Below are positions 15,683-24,108 of a stretch of 27,328 nucleotides of DNA, one piece after another. The translations under genes were made by a program, and so were the position numbers. The DNA is from a virus. The stretch is from the IMG/VR virus record IMGVR_UViG_3300022845_000015, positions 1 through 27,328 of that record. One strand, 5' to 3'. The notes below the pieces were generated by a model, which saw only the letters and a program-made list of their open reading frames with translations, ran no database searches and was not told the DNA's origin. Each line of letters begins with the position of its first letter. Positions within the stretch are counted from its first letter, which is position 1.

Positions 15683-16054
15683 ATGTCACAATGTGTTATG
15701 TTCTGTAAGGGCAAGTTGTATCGTGTTAAACATGATTTCAAGACCTATAATGCCCAGATGCAATTTGAGATATCAGAAGCCGAGTTCAGAACATGTGAAG
15801 CAAACGGAGTAGTACTACACGAGTCGTTCCTGCACGTCGAATCGAAAAACCGCCCCTTTGAATTTAAACTAAAGCATGGAGACCTGCTAATGTACCTGGC
15901 TAGCACAAGGTGCACCACATTATTCAACCTCCCTTATATAGGGAGGTCGTTTTTATATGGCGAACAAGTTATTCACTTGTATCTGGCGGCAACGGAAGGA
16001 AGTGAATCTTTACTTTTAGCGCCCATGCTTCCATCGTATGAAGTTTCGAAGTAA
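15683..16054 (+). CDS. Hypothetical protein (123 aa), SH3-like layout
   Basis: ATG 15683 opens a 123-residue protein with GKLYRV at 10-15, HGDLLMYL at 65-72 and a beta-rich tail. It shares the GKLY and HGD-hydrophobic pattern with the 158-residue protein at 14252, from which it is separated by the lysozyme-like gene. Its start lies just past the GGTTTAAACC palindrome. A terminator-like hairpin falls inside its coding sequence (15927-15954). Function is unknown. Confidence 0.7.
   Translation: MSQCVMFCKGKLYRVKHDFKTYNAQMQFEISEAEFRTCEANGVVLHESFLHVESKNRPFEFKLKHGDLLMYLASTRCTTLFNLPYIGRSFLYGEQVIHLYLAATEGSESLLLAPMLPSYEVSK
15927..15954 (+). terminator. Intragenic terminator-like hairpin
   Basis: ACCTCCCT (15927-15934) pairs perfectly with AGGGAGGT (15940-15947) around TATAT and is followed by CG and five T residues. 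It has the form of an intrinsic terminator but sits inside the 123-residue gene, 169 bases ahead of the split polymerase gene, so it could attenuate transcription into dnaE. Confidence 0.5.
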
Positions 16055-16122
16055 CTCTGGTTATAAAAAAGGCCTATATAAGATTTGGGATTGTGGCCAG
16101 TCCCTTCACATGAAAGTTATTA

Positions 16123-17865
16123 ATGAATAAGAAATACCCTAAGAAGTTTGTGGGATTGCATTCCCACAGTACGTTTTCGATTGGTGATGCAATCGGCATG
16201 CCGCAAGATCATATCAATTATGCCATTGATAACGGAATGGATGCCCTGGCGCTTACAGACCATGGCAACATGAATGGTTATTCACACCAGTTTTTTCACC
16301 ATGAAAAGCTGGTAAAGAAGGGCGTGAACTTCAAGGCACTGCCAGGCATTGAAGCTTACTTCATTGATTCACTTCCACGATGGCAGGAAATTTATGATGG
16401 CCGTAGAGAAATCAAGCGTCTAGAGAAGCTAGTAAAGAAGGGTAATGTCGATGCTAAGGACCAGCTCAAGAGACATCTAGAGCTTCTTGGGGATGCATAT
16501 GCCTCAACAAAACTTGATTTGGAAGATACGGTTGCGGGCACGGTAGTAGAAAACGAGGAAGAAACGAAGGGCAATAAATATGGCGACCCTCTGAACCAGA
16601 GAAATCACCTTGTTTTACTTCCAAAAAACCGTGAGGGCCTTACAGCACTTAACCAGCTTGTTTCTGAGTCTTACGTTGATGGCTTTTATCGCTACCCCAG
16701 GATGGACCTGGAGATGCTCAAGAAGTACGCAAAGGGTAACATCATTGCTCTAACGGCATGTGTAGGTGGAGTACCCGCACGGAAGGTATTTGACCGACAG
16801 AAAGACCCAAACTTCGAGAACTGGGAGCCCAATGACCTGCACTTTGATGAGATTCAACAGGAATTGAAAAAGGTTGTTGATGGCTTCAAGTGGGCTCTTG
16901 GTGAAGAGAATTATTATCTCGAACTTCAGTTCAACTCCCTGGGAGCGCAGCATCTTGTAAACCAACATCTCATTGAAGCGAGTAAGCGTACAAATACTAA
17001 GCTTGTTGTAACAGTGGATGCACACTACTCTCACCCAGACCACTGGAAGCAGCGTGAGATTTACAAGATGATGGCGTGGTCTTCCAGAGGCCAAGGCTTG
17101 GATACTTCCAAACTCCCGCAGAAGATGGAAGAGTTGAAATGTGAACTTTATCCAAAGAATGCCGAGCAGGTTTGGGAATCATACCACAGGTATAAGGAAG
17201 GCAAGGGCTGGGATTTCTATGATGACGATCTGGTGTGCGAGGCTATTGAACGAACACACACAATTGCTCACGACCAGATTGATGATATCACGCCAGATCG
17301 TTCTGTAAAACTACCATCGATCAGTCGCATGGTAGATAAGTTTGAGTTGGAAACAATCTATGATAAGGTTGGGACCGAGGCGACCGAAGACCAGGTTGCT
17401 TTTCAGGAACTGAAGCGTCAGGCAATTGCAGGTATAAAACGCAGAGGGTTTGCTGAAAACCAGGAGTACATTGCCCGACTCAAGCACGAGCTGAAGGTCA
17501 TCAAGCATCTGAACTTCTCAAAGTATTTCCTCACGTACTCCAAAATTATGGAGATTGTAAGTGAACACATGCTGATTGGAAACGCCCGAGGATGCTTTCT
17601 CCCAGGGTCTCGTGTGAAAATGGCGGATGGGTTGCATGCCAAAATTCAAGATATCATCATCAGCGATAAAGTAATAGACGCATTTGGTAATGAACAATCT
17701 GTGGAAAACACTATGACATATGACATCGATGAAGAATGTATTGAACTTGAACTCGACAACGGTAAGGTGATTAGATGTACCAAGAACCATGAGATTCTAA
17801 CTTCAAATAGAAGCTGGGTCGAAGCTCAACACCTCACCGAAGAAGATGTTGTCGTTGAAGTATGA
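16123..17865 (+). CDS. dnaE: DNA polymerase III alpha, N-terminal part, fused to N-terminal split intein
   Basis: First half of a fractured replicative polymerase. Residues 9-80 are a PHP domain with metal-binding motifs intact: LHSHST (H13, H15), LTDHGN (D46, H47), GIEAYF (E77), and later VDAHYSH at 298-304. The polymerase region then starts and stops after IGNARG at residue 490. From Cys491 the protein becomes an intein: CFLPGSRVKM, then a block with RCTKNHEIL matching the TxxH intein block B. The ORF ends 90 residues into the intein. The missing half begins at 18937. The stop overlaps ATG 17862. Expected product: the N-extein, joined by protein trans-splicing to the C-part. Confidence 0.95.
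   Translation: MNKKYPKKFVGLHSHSTFSIGDAIGMPQDHINYAIDNGMDALALTDHGNMNGYSHQFFHHEKLVKKGVNFKALPGIEAYFIDSLPRWQEIYDGRREIKRLEKLVKKGNVDAKDQLKRHLELLGDAYASTKLDLEDTVAGTVVENEEETKGNKYGDPLNQRNHLVLLPKNREGLTALNQLVSESYVDGFYRYPRMDLEMLKKYAKGNIIALTACVGGVPARKVFDRQKDPNFENWEPNDLHFDEIQQELKKVVDGFKWALGEENYYLELQFNSLGAQHLVNQHLIEASKRTNTKLVVTVDAHYSHPDHWKQREIYKMMAWSSRGQGLDTSKLPQKMEELKCELYPKNAEQVWESYHRYKEGKGWDFYDDDLVCEAIERTHTIAHDQIDDITPDRSVKLPSISRMVDKFELETIYDKVGTEATEDQVAFQELKRQAIAGIKRRGFAENQEYIARLKHELKVIKHLNFSKYFLTYSKIMEIVSEHMLIGNARGCFLPGSRVKMADGLHAKIQDIIISDKVIDAFGNEQSVENTMTYDIDEECIELELDNGKVIRCTKNHEILTSNRSWVEAQHLTEEDVVVEV
17593..17862 (+). other. N-terminal split intein (IntN, 90 residues)
   Basis: The coding segment for residues 491-580 begins with Cys1 (TGC at 17593). 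It contains the block A region CFLPGSRVKM and block B CTKNHEIL, with Thr and His spaced as TxxH. Ninety residues is the usual size for IntN of naturally split phage inteins such as gp41-1. No endonuclease domain is attached; the endonuclease is a separate gene downstream. Confidence 0.93.
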
Positions 17866-17989
17866 AGCTGGCAGTGAAATTTGAACCACGTGATTTGTGG
17901 GTTGGTTTGTTTTGGGACAAAAAGCAGATGGTTTAAACTTGCATTTTTGCCCTTTGCCAATGTTTCTAATCCATGTATTGGTTTCATAA
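17862..17989 (+). pseudogene. Small conserved phage-type protein needing a -1 frameshift
   Basis: ATG 17862 overlaps the dnaE-N stop (ATGA). The zero frame gives 24 residues, MKLAVKFEPRDLWVG then LFWDKKQMV and a stop at 17936. In the -1 frame the sequence continues ADGLNLHFCPLPMFLIHVLVS to a stop at 17989. Joining the two gives a protein with the layout of a small phage family I recall (RDLWVG near the start, CPLP followed by a hydrophobic strand near the end). The shift point is GAC AAA AAG, a C AAA AAG slippery site. Possible explanations are a programmed -1 frameshift, a decaying gene or a sequencing error in an A-run. Confidence 0.55.
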
Positions 17990-18032
17990 CCAGTCCCTCG
18001 GCCTTTACCATTGAACACAACTATTCACGAAC

Positions 18033-18989
18033 ATGGGTGGCCGTGTAATTTGTCCAAAGTTGACCGCAGAACAACTACAGACAATCGAGAACATAGAATC
18101 TCCATGTCTGACAGAGGACATGCTAGCACCTATGTTAACAGAGTGGAAGATGACCTGGCATTCATTGAAGCGACGAGCCTGGCGCTCGGGCATCGAAACT
18201 AAGTTTGGGTACTCTTGGATGGAGTTTCAGGCAAATCAAAAACTTCACAGCAAATACAATAAAAACAACCTCTACATCCAATGTCCGTGTGGTAAGGACT
18301 ATGTTTGTATCGTATTTGGGTTTATGAGAAGGAAACACCAAAAACCAGTTTGTGATAGTTGTTACAAAGAACAGTTTGCCTACGATACCGAATGGCGAGC
18401 CAACAATAGCAAAGCCCAACTTATAGCGCAAAATCGGCCTGAAACTCTTGCAAGGCAAACAGCTTCACAGAAAAGAAGACATGCACAACCTGGCATGAAA
18501 GAGAAGTATAGACAAATTGAGAAAAGGCTTTGGAAGAGCGCAGAATACCGTGAAAATGTAATCAAAAATTCTATTGCGATATCTGGTATGTATGAAGGTC
18601 TTACATACCAAAGTTCTTATGAATTGGCGTTCATTATCTGGTCACTAGAAAAAGGTTATTCGCTTAAGCGATTTGATCTAGAGGGGATTCCGTATGTATT
18701 TGAAGGAAAAGAACATCGATACTACCCAGATTTCATTGTAAATCAAAATCGAATTGTTGAAGTGAAAGGTCGTGGTGGCCTCTATTACAAAAAATTGCAA
18801 TGGCGCTGCAACGCAAAAGACCATGCACTGAAGGCGTGGTGCAAAGACAACGAGTTTTATGCTAGACTAGTATTTGACTCTGACATTCCGAAACAACTGA
18901 TTAAAGAAGCTCGAAAGTGGCACAAGGAAAATAACATTGGCAAAGCTAACAAAAAAGACTCTATTCCATTACACAGGCAAGGTTCATGA
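18033..18989 (+). CDS. Free-standing homing endonuclease, PD-(D/E)XK/Vsr-like
   Basis: Sits between the two halves of the split-intein polymerase. Residues 84-110 hold a zinc finger (CPC, then CDSC). A basic helical segment at about 120-180 (SKAQLIAQNRPETLARQTAS, WKSAEYRENV) resembles NUMOD-like DNA-binding repeats. The catalytic domain follows: E197 in SSYELAF, D233 in YYPDFIV, and E243/K245 in IVEVKG, the core of Vsr-like and PD-(D/E)XK nucleases. The start lacks a Shine-Dalgarno; ATG 18120 or 18132 are alternatives. Its 3' end overlaps the C-half ORF by 53 bases. Probable role: spreading the fractured gene to uninterrupted dnaE alleles. Confidence 0.9.
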   Translation: MGGRVICPKLTAEQLQTIENIESPCLTEDMLAPMLTEWKMTWHSLKRRAWRSGIETKFGYSWMEFQANQKLHSKYNKNNLYIQCPCGKDYVCIVFGFMRRKHQKPVCDSCYKEQFAYDTEWRANNSKAQLIAQNRPETLARQTASQKRRHAQPGMKEKYRQIEKRLWKSAEYRENVIKNSIAISGMYEGLTYQSSYELAFIIWSLEKGYSLKRFDLEGIPYVFEGKEHRYYPDFIVNQNRIVEVKGRGGLYYKKLQWRCNAKDHALKAWCKDNEFYARLVFDSDIPKQLIKEARKWHKENNIGKANKKDSIPLHRQGS

Positions 18990-19044
18990 TCTCACCGTCA
19001 GTGAATCTCATTCATATAACATTGAAGGATTAGGAGTACACAAT
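18937..19044 (+). other. C-terminal split intein (IntC, 36 residues)
   Basis: Block F reads VHDLTVSESHSYNI and block G ends in HN, with Ser (TCT 19045) as the first C-extein residue. All residues needed for the last splicing steps (penultimate His, terminal Asn, +1 nucleophile) are present, so the pair looks active. Confidence 0.93.
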
Positions 19045-21267
19045 TCTGCTGGCGGGTCTTTGCTTGCTTATGTTCTGAACATTACTCAGCTAGACCCGAT
19101 CAGGTATGGCCTACTTTTTGAGCGTTTCCTCACACGCTTCAAGAAAGGCTTTCCCGATATTGACTCTGATTTCTCAGACCGTGAGAAAGCAGTTCAGCTT
19201 ATTGCTGAACACTTTGGTGAAGAGAACGTCATCCCGATTTCTAACTTCAACCAACTTCAAATGCGCTCATTGGTTAAGGACTTGTGTCGCTTGAATGGAG
19301 TGCCATTCGAAGAGGTCAATAAATACACACGTAAAATTGAAAGTGAGGCATTGGGTGAGGCGAAGAAGAAGCCAGGCTTCGACCGACAGCTGTGGACATT
19401 GACATTTGACGAGGCAGCTGAGAAGTCCAAGACTTTTCAGGAGCTTATGGTTGAGTTCCCTGACCTTGAAAACAACATCAAGGTGTTGTTCAAGCAAATG
19501 AGAAACGTCTCACGACATGCTGGCGGCGTCATCATTACGGAGACTCCCAATAAGCACATGCCGCTCATCAAGAGCGGTGGGGTTCTTCAAACGCCTTGGC
19601 AAGAGGGATTGAATTTTCGTCACCTTGAAGGTTTCGGGCTTCTAAAGTTTGATATTCTTGGGCTTGGTACGCTTAGGATATTTGAGAACACAATTCGACG
19701 TATTCTAAAGAAACAGGGTACCAAATACCCAACATTCCGAAATGTGCAGGACTGGTTCTATACGAACCTTCATCCAGACAACAATCAGATGGATGACATC
19801 AAAGTCTACAAACATGTGTATTGGAACGGCAACTGGGCTGGAGTTTTTCAGTTCGTCCAGCCTCCCGTACAGAAATTCATTAAGAAGATGAAGCCAAGGA
19901 CCATCCTTGATATCGCAACAGCAACTTCGATTTTCCGCCCTGGACCTCTAGCCATCGGAGCTGACAAGTTGTATTTGAACAACCGCAAAAACCCTGAGAG
20001 CATCATCTACAAACATGAGTTACTCGAAGAGGTGCTGGATGTCACCTGTGGACTAATTGTTTTCCAGGAGCAACTACAGCTCATCTACCATCAGATGGCT
20101 GGGGTTCCTCTCGAAGAGACCGACATGGTTCGTAAATCCTTCACAAAGAAGGACAAATCTAACAAGGGTGCAGCTGACGCACAGAGAAAGCAGATGCGTG
20201 AAGATTTCGCCATCAAATGCAAAGAAGTACACGGCACGCAGCTGATTACCAGCTACAAGATTTTTGACGAGATGGAAGAGTTCGTAGCATACTCGTTCAA
20301 TAAGAGCCACGCTACCGCCTATGCCATCACTTCATATCAGTGTGCTTGGCTTCTCACCTATCATCCAGATGAGTGGATGGCCAGTTATATCGATTACTGT
20401 GCAACTGATAAGGGACACGTTACAGGCAAAGAAGCGCCTATCTCAATCGCCCTTGGTGAAGCTAAGGGTCTTGGTTACAAGGTTGGGAAGCCTGACATCA
20501 ACGAGTCTGAGGCAGATTATCAGGTCAAAAACGGAGTGCTAATTCCAAGTTTCCAGGCACTGAAGCATGTTGGCATGCCCACACTAAGGGAAATTCAAGA
20601 ATTCCGACCCTACAAAACGGTTGAGGAGCTTCTATGGAATCAGGATCAGACATGGAGGCACAGCAAATTCAACAAGAGAGCCCTTTCAACTCTTATAAAG
20701 CTTGAAGCTTTTGAGTCTATGGACCTTGTCGGTGAAGACAAGATGTTCAAGAACTATCGCCAAATGCATTATGTGCTTGTCGACCAAGCTGATAATCTAA
20801 AAAGAGCCTGTTCACGGAAAAAAGAACCACGTCCACCAGAAATCCTGGAAGACCTTATTAAGGAGGCTCAGGGGCTTAAGGACTGGACGATTGATGAGAA
20901 GATCGAGCACAGTCAGACGCTTGCAGGTTCAGTGAACATCAACCTTATCATCACAAAGGAGATCAAGGCCTACTTCGAAGAAAATGGTATTGGGTCTGTT
21001 GATGAATGGCGCAGTGAAAACAGTTATTATTGGGCAGTTGTAAAACGAAGTGTAGTAGCCAAAACAAGGAATGGAAAACCATATCTGAGAATGAAAGTCT
21101 ATGGAGAGTCTGGCTCAGAGCAGGGGTGTTTTATCTGGGGATTCAACCCTAAGCGTGATGCAGTGATTCCTAGCAATACACTTGTGTTAGCTAGATTTAA
21201 AAAGTCAGATTTCGGCCTTTCAACACATTTTACCAAGTTGGATGTAATCGAACGTAAAGATGACTAA
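18937..21267 (+). CDS. dnaE: C-terminal split intein fused to DNA polymerase III alpha, C-terminal part
   Basis: Second half of the polymerase. The start is TTG 18937, set by AAGGA at 18924-18928 eight bases upstream. Residues 1-36 are IntC (GKVHDLTVSESHSYNI, ending GLGVHN), followed by extein Ser37. The extein resumes SAGGSLLAYVLN, completing the GRG-SAGGS motif of bacterial DnaE. Palm catalytic acids follow: PDIDSDF with D74 and D76, and LLKFDILGL with D239; VSRHAGGVII is at 191-200. The tail (about 690-776) looks like a nucleic-acid-binding OB-like region. Trans-splicing would give 490 plus 740 residues, about 1230, typical of DnaE. Confidence 0.95.
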   Translation: MAKLTKKTLFHYTGKVHDLTVSESHSYNIEGLGVHNSAGGSLLAYVLNITQLDPIRYGLLFERFLTRFKKGFPDIDSDFSDREKAVQLIAEHFGEENVIPISNFNQLQMRSLVKDLCRLNGVPFEEVNKYTRKIESEALGEAKKKPGFDRQLWTLTFDEAAEKSKTFQELMVEFPDLENNIKVLFKQMRNVSRHAGGVIITETPNKHMPLIKSGGVLQTPWQEGLNFRHLEGFGLLKFDILGLGTLRIFENTIRRILKKQGTKYPTFRNVQDWFYTNLHPDNNQMDDIKVYKHVYWNGNWAGVFQFVQPPVQKFIKKMKPRTILDIATATSIFRPGPLAIGADKLYLNNRKNPESIIYKHELLEEVLDVTCGLIVFQEQLQLIYHQMAGVPLEETDMVRKSFTKKDKSNKGAADAQRKQMREDFAIKCKEVHGTQLITSYKIFDEMEEFVAYSFNKSHATAYAITSYQCAWLLTYHPDEWMASYIDYCATDKGHVTGKEAPISIALGEAKGLGYKVGKPDINESEADYQVKNGVLIPSFQALKHVGMPTLREIQEFRPYKTVEELLWNQDQTWRHSKFNKRALSTLIKLEAFESMDLVGEDKMFKNYRQMHYVLVDQADNLKRACSRKKEPRPPEILEDLIKEAQGLKDWTIDEKIEHSQTLAGSVNINLIITKEIKAYFEENGIGSVDEWRSENSYYWAVVKRSVVAKTRNGKPYLRMKVYGESGSEQGCFIWGFNPKRDAVIPSNTLVLARFKKSDFGLSTHFTKLDVIERKDD

Positions 21268-21279
21268 TTACACCATAGT

Positions 21280-22797
21280 ATGTCCAAACAACTTCTCCGT
21301 TTAATTGAGTCAGCGATTGATAGTGAAATCAGCCTATACCTGAGCGAAGCCCGTGGGGTAGCTGCGAGAGAAACTGGGCAATTGCTAGTTGATAATGATG
21401 GAACAGAATATGAAATTGCCAACATCCGAAAGTTCCCAGGTGAATCTGATTCATTCGATTCCTCAGAAGAGCTTTCAGATGCTGTCGATTCATTTCTGGA
21501 GCTGAACACTGAAGAAATAGATGTTGAGTTAATAGAAGTTAACTCAATCACTGCTGACAAAAAAGGTGCCATCTTAATTTATCTCTTAAATAAAGAGGAT
21601 AACACCTACCGTGGTTATATCAGGTATGTCCAAAATACAAAAAATGGTGGATATGGCAAATGGACGATGGCCAAGTTTGCTAGAGACACGGGCCTGAAAC
21701 TCAAGAAGGGGGCCGCAGCCCTTGAAGGTTTTGCGCTAAAGCCTAGTGACCTCATACAGGATGAAAATCTCCGTACTGTGGCAGAAGTAGTATCAACTGC
21801 GAAGACCAACACTGCACTAATGGTAAAATCTGGAGGCTTGCCTGCTGAAGCTGGAGAGCACGTTGAGATGCTATTAGACGCCGCCTTAAAAGGCGGGCAG
21901 TCCCCAGTTTTGCCTGGTGGTAACAAATATGCGAAGGCATACAACAAGTATCTTGGCGAGATACTTGCACCAATATCCGTCGTGTCCAATTGGGTGTCCA
22001 CAGGAGACAGAGCTTCTTCCGAGAAGATACTGTTACCACAAAGTTCATATGCTCAGTGCAGAATTCGCTTCTTCCAGTCAGCCACCAATGCTCTTGTAGA
22101 TTCAGAGTTGGAAGCGCCAAATGGAATGAAGGTTGGAATTAGCTCTAAGGCTGGCACAGGTGCAGCAGCATCTGTGACTTCACTTCTTTCTATTTTGAAC
22201 GAAATTCAATCTAAGAACCCTAAGGGTTATCAGCATATCCTGAGCGAATATGGATTTCCAATCAGCATCATTCAAACAATTAACAACAACAACGCAATCC
22301 TCGGTGTCTTGGAATCAGCTAAAATTATGGGTATTGTAGACGACCAGGATATGAAGGTTGTCGTCAACATGAGAAGGATGCGTAGGGACAAAGCTGTTCA
22401 GGGAATGAAGGCAAACCACCCAAGCTTGTCTACACCAAATCTCATTGAGCTTTCTAAGCAAATGTGGGGCAAAACTCCTTGGGAGATCATCGACCCACCA
22501 CCTACCTACCACCCATTCTTTCATCTGCTCGCAGGAATTGCAAAGAGACTAACAGCTCAGATTAACAGAGAAGACTCATTTGATGCAGCTGTTAGAGCAA
22601 TTTTAAATCATAGCTCTGTCATCCAAGTTAATAGTAAAATGGGTCGTGTGAACAAGGTCGATGCCTTCTTTAAAGACTTTAATGTGGTATACCCACCAAA
22701 CTTCCAGGGTAAAATCTATGCTAACTCAGGGAAGAACTTCTTTACTACGGGCATCAAAGGCAAAATTAGCTTCAAGATTAAAACAAAGGTAGGCTAA
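21280..22797 (+). CDS. Hypothetical protein (505 aa)
   Basis: ATG 21280 lies 12 bases after dnaE. The protein has an amphipathic N-terminus (LLRLIESAIDSEISLYLSEA), an acidic segment at about 50-85, and a central domain containing VGISSKAGTGAAASVTSLLS near 285-305. A C-terminal region ends in a beta-rich segment (YPPNFQGKIYANSGKNFF). The SSKAGTG region recalls uncharacterised phage proteins but I cannot name a family. An L-S-E site at residues 21-23 could be a prohead protease site. Function is not assigned. Confidence 0.85.
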   Translation: MSKQLLRLIESAIDSEISLYLSEARGVAARETGQLLVDNDGTEYEIANIRKFPGESDSFDSSEELSDAVDSFLELNTEEIDVELIEVNSITADKKGAILIYLLNKEDNTYRGYIRYVQNTKNGGYGKWTMAKFARDTGLKLKKGAAALEGFALKPSDLIQDENLRTVAEVVSTAKTNTALMVKSGGLPAEAGEHVEMLLDAALKGGQSPVLPGGNKYAKAYNKYLGEILAPISVVSNWVSTGDRASSEKILLPQSSYAQCRIRFFQSATNALVDSELEAPNGMKVGISSKAGTGAAASVTSLLSILNEIQSKNPKGYQHILSEYGFPISIIQTINNNNAILGVLESAKIMGIVDDQDMKVVVNMRRMRRDKAVQGMKANHPSLSTPNLIELSKQMWGKTPWEIIDPPPTYHPFFHLLAGIAKRLTAQINREDSFDAAVRAILNHSSVIQVNSKMGRVNKVDAFFKDFNVVYPPNFQGKIYANSGKNFFTTGIKGKISFKIKTKVG

Positions 22798-22858
22798 GCT
22801 ACAATAGTGTTTACTTCAATTTGTTCGGCTGTTACAATGTTTATTGTTAGGAAATACA

Positions 22859-24007
22859 ATGGCGTACTCAGCAACAATCCCAAAACATATAATATTCAAT
22901 GGTTCATTCAAAGGCAAGAAGACCCCAACAAGAGCTGACTGGGACAGATTACCAACTACAGACCCACATCAGGGAGATGCAAGAAGGTTTTCTGAGAAGT
23001 TGTTTAACTGGGTTTACTGGGGAACGTCCTCAAAAAAGGAAGTAGAGCAACGTGCTAAGGAAAAGCTAAAATATATTCACTTGAACAAGCCTACAAAGCT
23101 TGCTGTAGTTGGTTGGAGTGCCGAATACATGCAGGCTTGTTTACCTACTGGACATGTTGTTGAACTCACGCCTGACATCCTATTCAATGCTATCCGAAGC
23201 AAAGGTTTCGAAAAGGATAAAAGGACATTGAAGGGTGAATTTATTTTTGTGCAGGCCAATCGTAAGCTCATACCGATTCAAGTAGGCTCGGGCATCTATA
23301 AAAGCATACTCAGGCGTGCAGGAAAGAAGGCCCAGGCTTCGATCAAAGTCAAAGACTTGGTTGTTGGCAATGTTTACAAAACGGCCGTCGGAAATTCCGC
23401 ACTATTTTTAGGTTATGTGAACACAGAGACCATTGTGGTCGATTTACCGATAGGAGTAAAGTCTCACCTTTCCTGGAATCATCAGCAGCTAACCAAAAAA
23501 ACGCCAGTTCAAGACTTCAAGGTTCGGTTCTTAAAAAAGAAGTTGGCGTCGCTCTGGTTTGAATTCCATATAGTAACCTGGAACGGTAATAAACAGACGT
23601 CAGAAACTCTTATGAAACAAGTCAATGACTATATTCATAGTCCACACGCCAGCTACGCTTTTCAGTGTAAAAAGAGTCACAGCTATATTACCAGGGAACC
23701 AAAATTTCAAGTCGACTTACCCACGGACATTGTCAACAGTGTGCGAAGAAGCTGCGAAAACCAAACCAGGAAGAAAATAAACCATTACCGATTACGTCGA
23801 GGTTGTGGCGCCAATTACAACATACCCATCGCCAAACTCAAGGGAGAACCAGACCATTTGAGACACCTGGATGCCATTATGGTGACACACCAATCTGCTT
23901 TATGTAATATGACCTTGTATGGTTTGGATGTGATTCGATCGGATGTCTTCAAACAGTTTGAGCCCTGGGAGACCAAAAGTAAACCAAGGAAAAATAAGAA
24001 GAGCTGA
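22859..24007 (+). CDS. Hypothetical basic protein (382 aa)
   Basis: ATG 22859 has AGGA seven bases upstream and is preferred to an in-frame TTG at 22844. The protein is basic. Its N-terminal part (residues 1-75) carries Lys-rich helices, a central beta segment contains LVVGNVYKTAVGNSALFLGYV-like strands that could be an SH3-like barrel, and the C-terminal part ends in a Lys/Arg tail. No catalytic motif is recognised. Upstream, 22798-22858 is non-coding. A terminator-like hairpin follows the gene. Confidence 0.8.
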   Translation: MAYSATIPKHIIFNGSFKGKKTPTRADWDRLPTTDPHQGDARRFSEKLFNWVYWGTSSKKEVEQRAKEKLKYIHLNKPTKLAVVGWSAEYMQACLPTGHVVELTPDILFNAIRSKGFEKDKRTLKGEFIFVQANRKLIPIQVGSGIYKSILRRAGKKAQASIKVKDLVVGNVYKTAVGNSALFLGYVNTETIVVDLPIGVKSHLSWNHQQLTKKTPVQDFKVRFLKKKLASLWFEFHIVTWNGNKQTSETLMKQVNDYIHSPHASYAFQCKKSHSYITREPKFQVDLPTDIVNSVRRSCENQTRKKINHYRLRRGCGANYNIPIAKLKGEPDHLRHLDAIMVTHQSALCNMTLYGLDVIRSDVFKQFEPWETKSKPRKNKKS

Positions 24008-24024
24008 GTATTGTAATAAAACTT

Positions 24025-24057
24025 AGGCACCACGCTTAGGCGCCTTCCTAGGGTTTT
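24025..24057 (+). terminator. Imperfect terminator-like hairpin
   Basis: AGGCACC (24025-24031) pairs with GGCGCCT (24039-24045) with one A-C mismatch, loop ACGCTTA. It is followed by TCCTAGGG and TTTT (24054-24057). The gap before the T-run lowers confidence. Confidence 0.45.
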
Positions 24058-24108
24058 CTTTTGGATTGCTGCACATACTTAACCGTGTTGCGCAACGAAA
24101 GAATTCCC

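Noticed and set aside
17803-18018. Minus-strand ORF (71 aa) across the polymerase fracture, with a GKGRGTGYET segment.
   Set aside because: It overlaps the plus-strand intein end and the frameshifted small gene antisense, has no ribosome site, and the plus strand gives a better match to a recognisable small protein.
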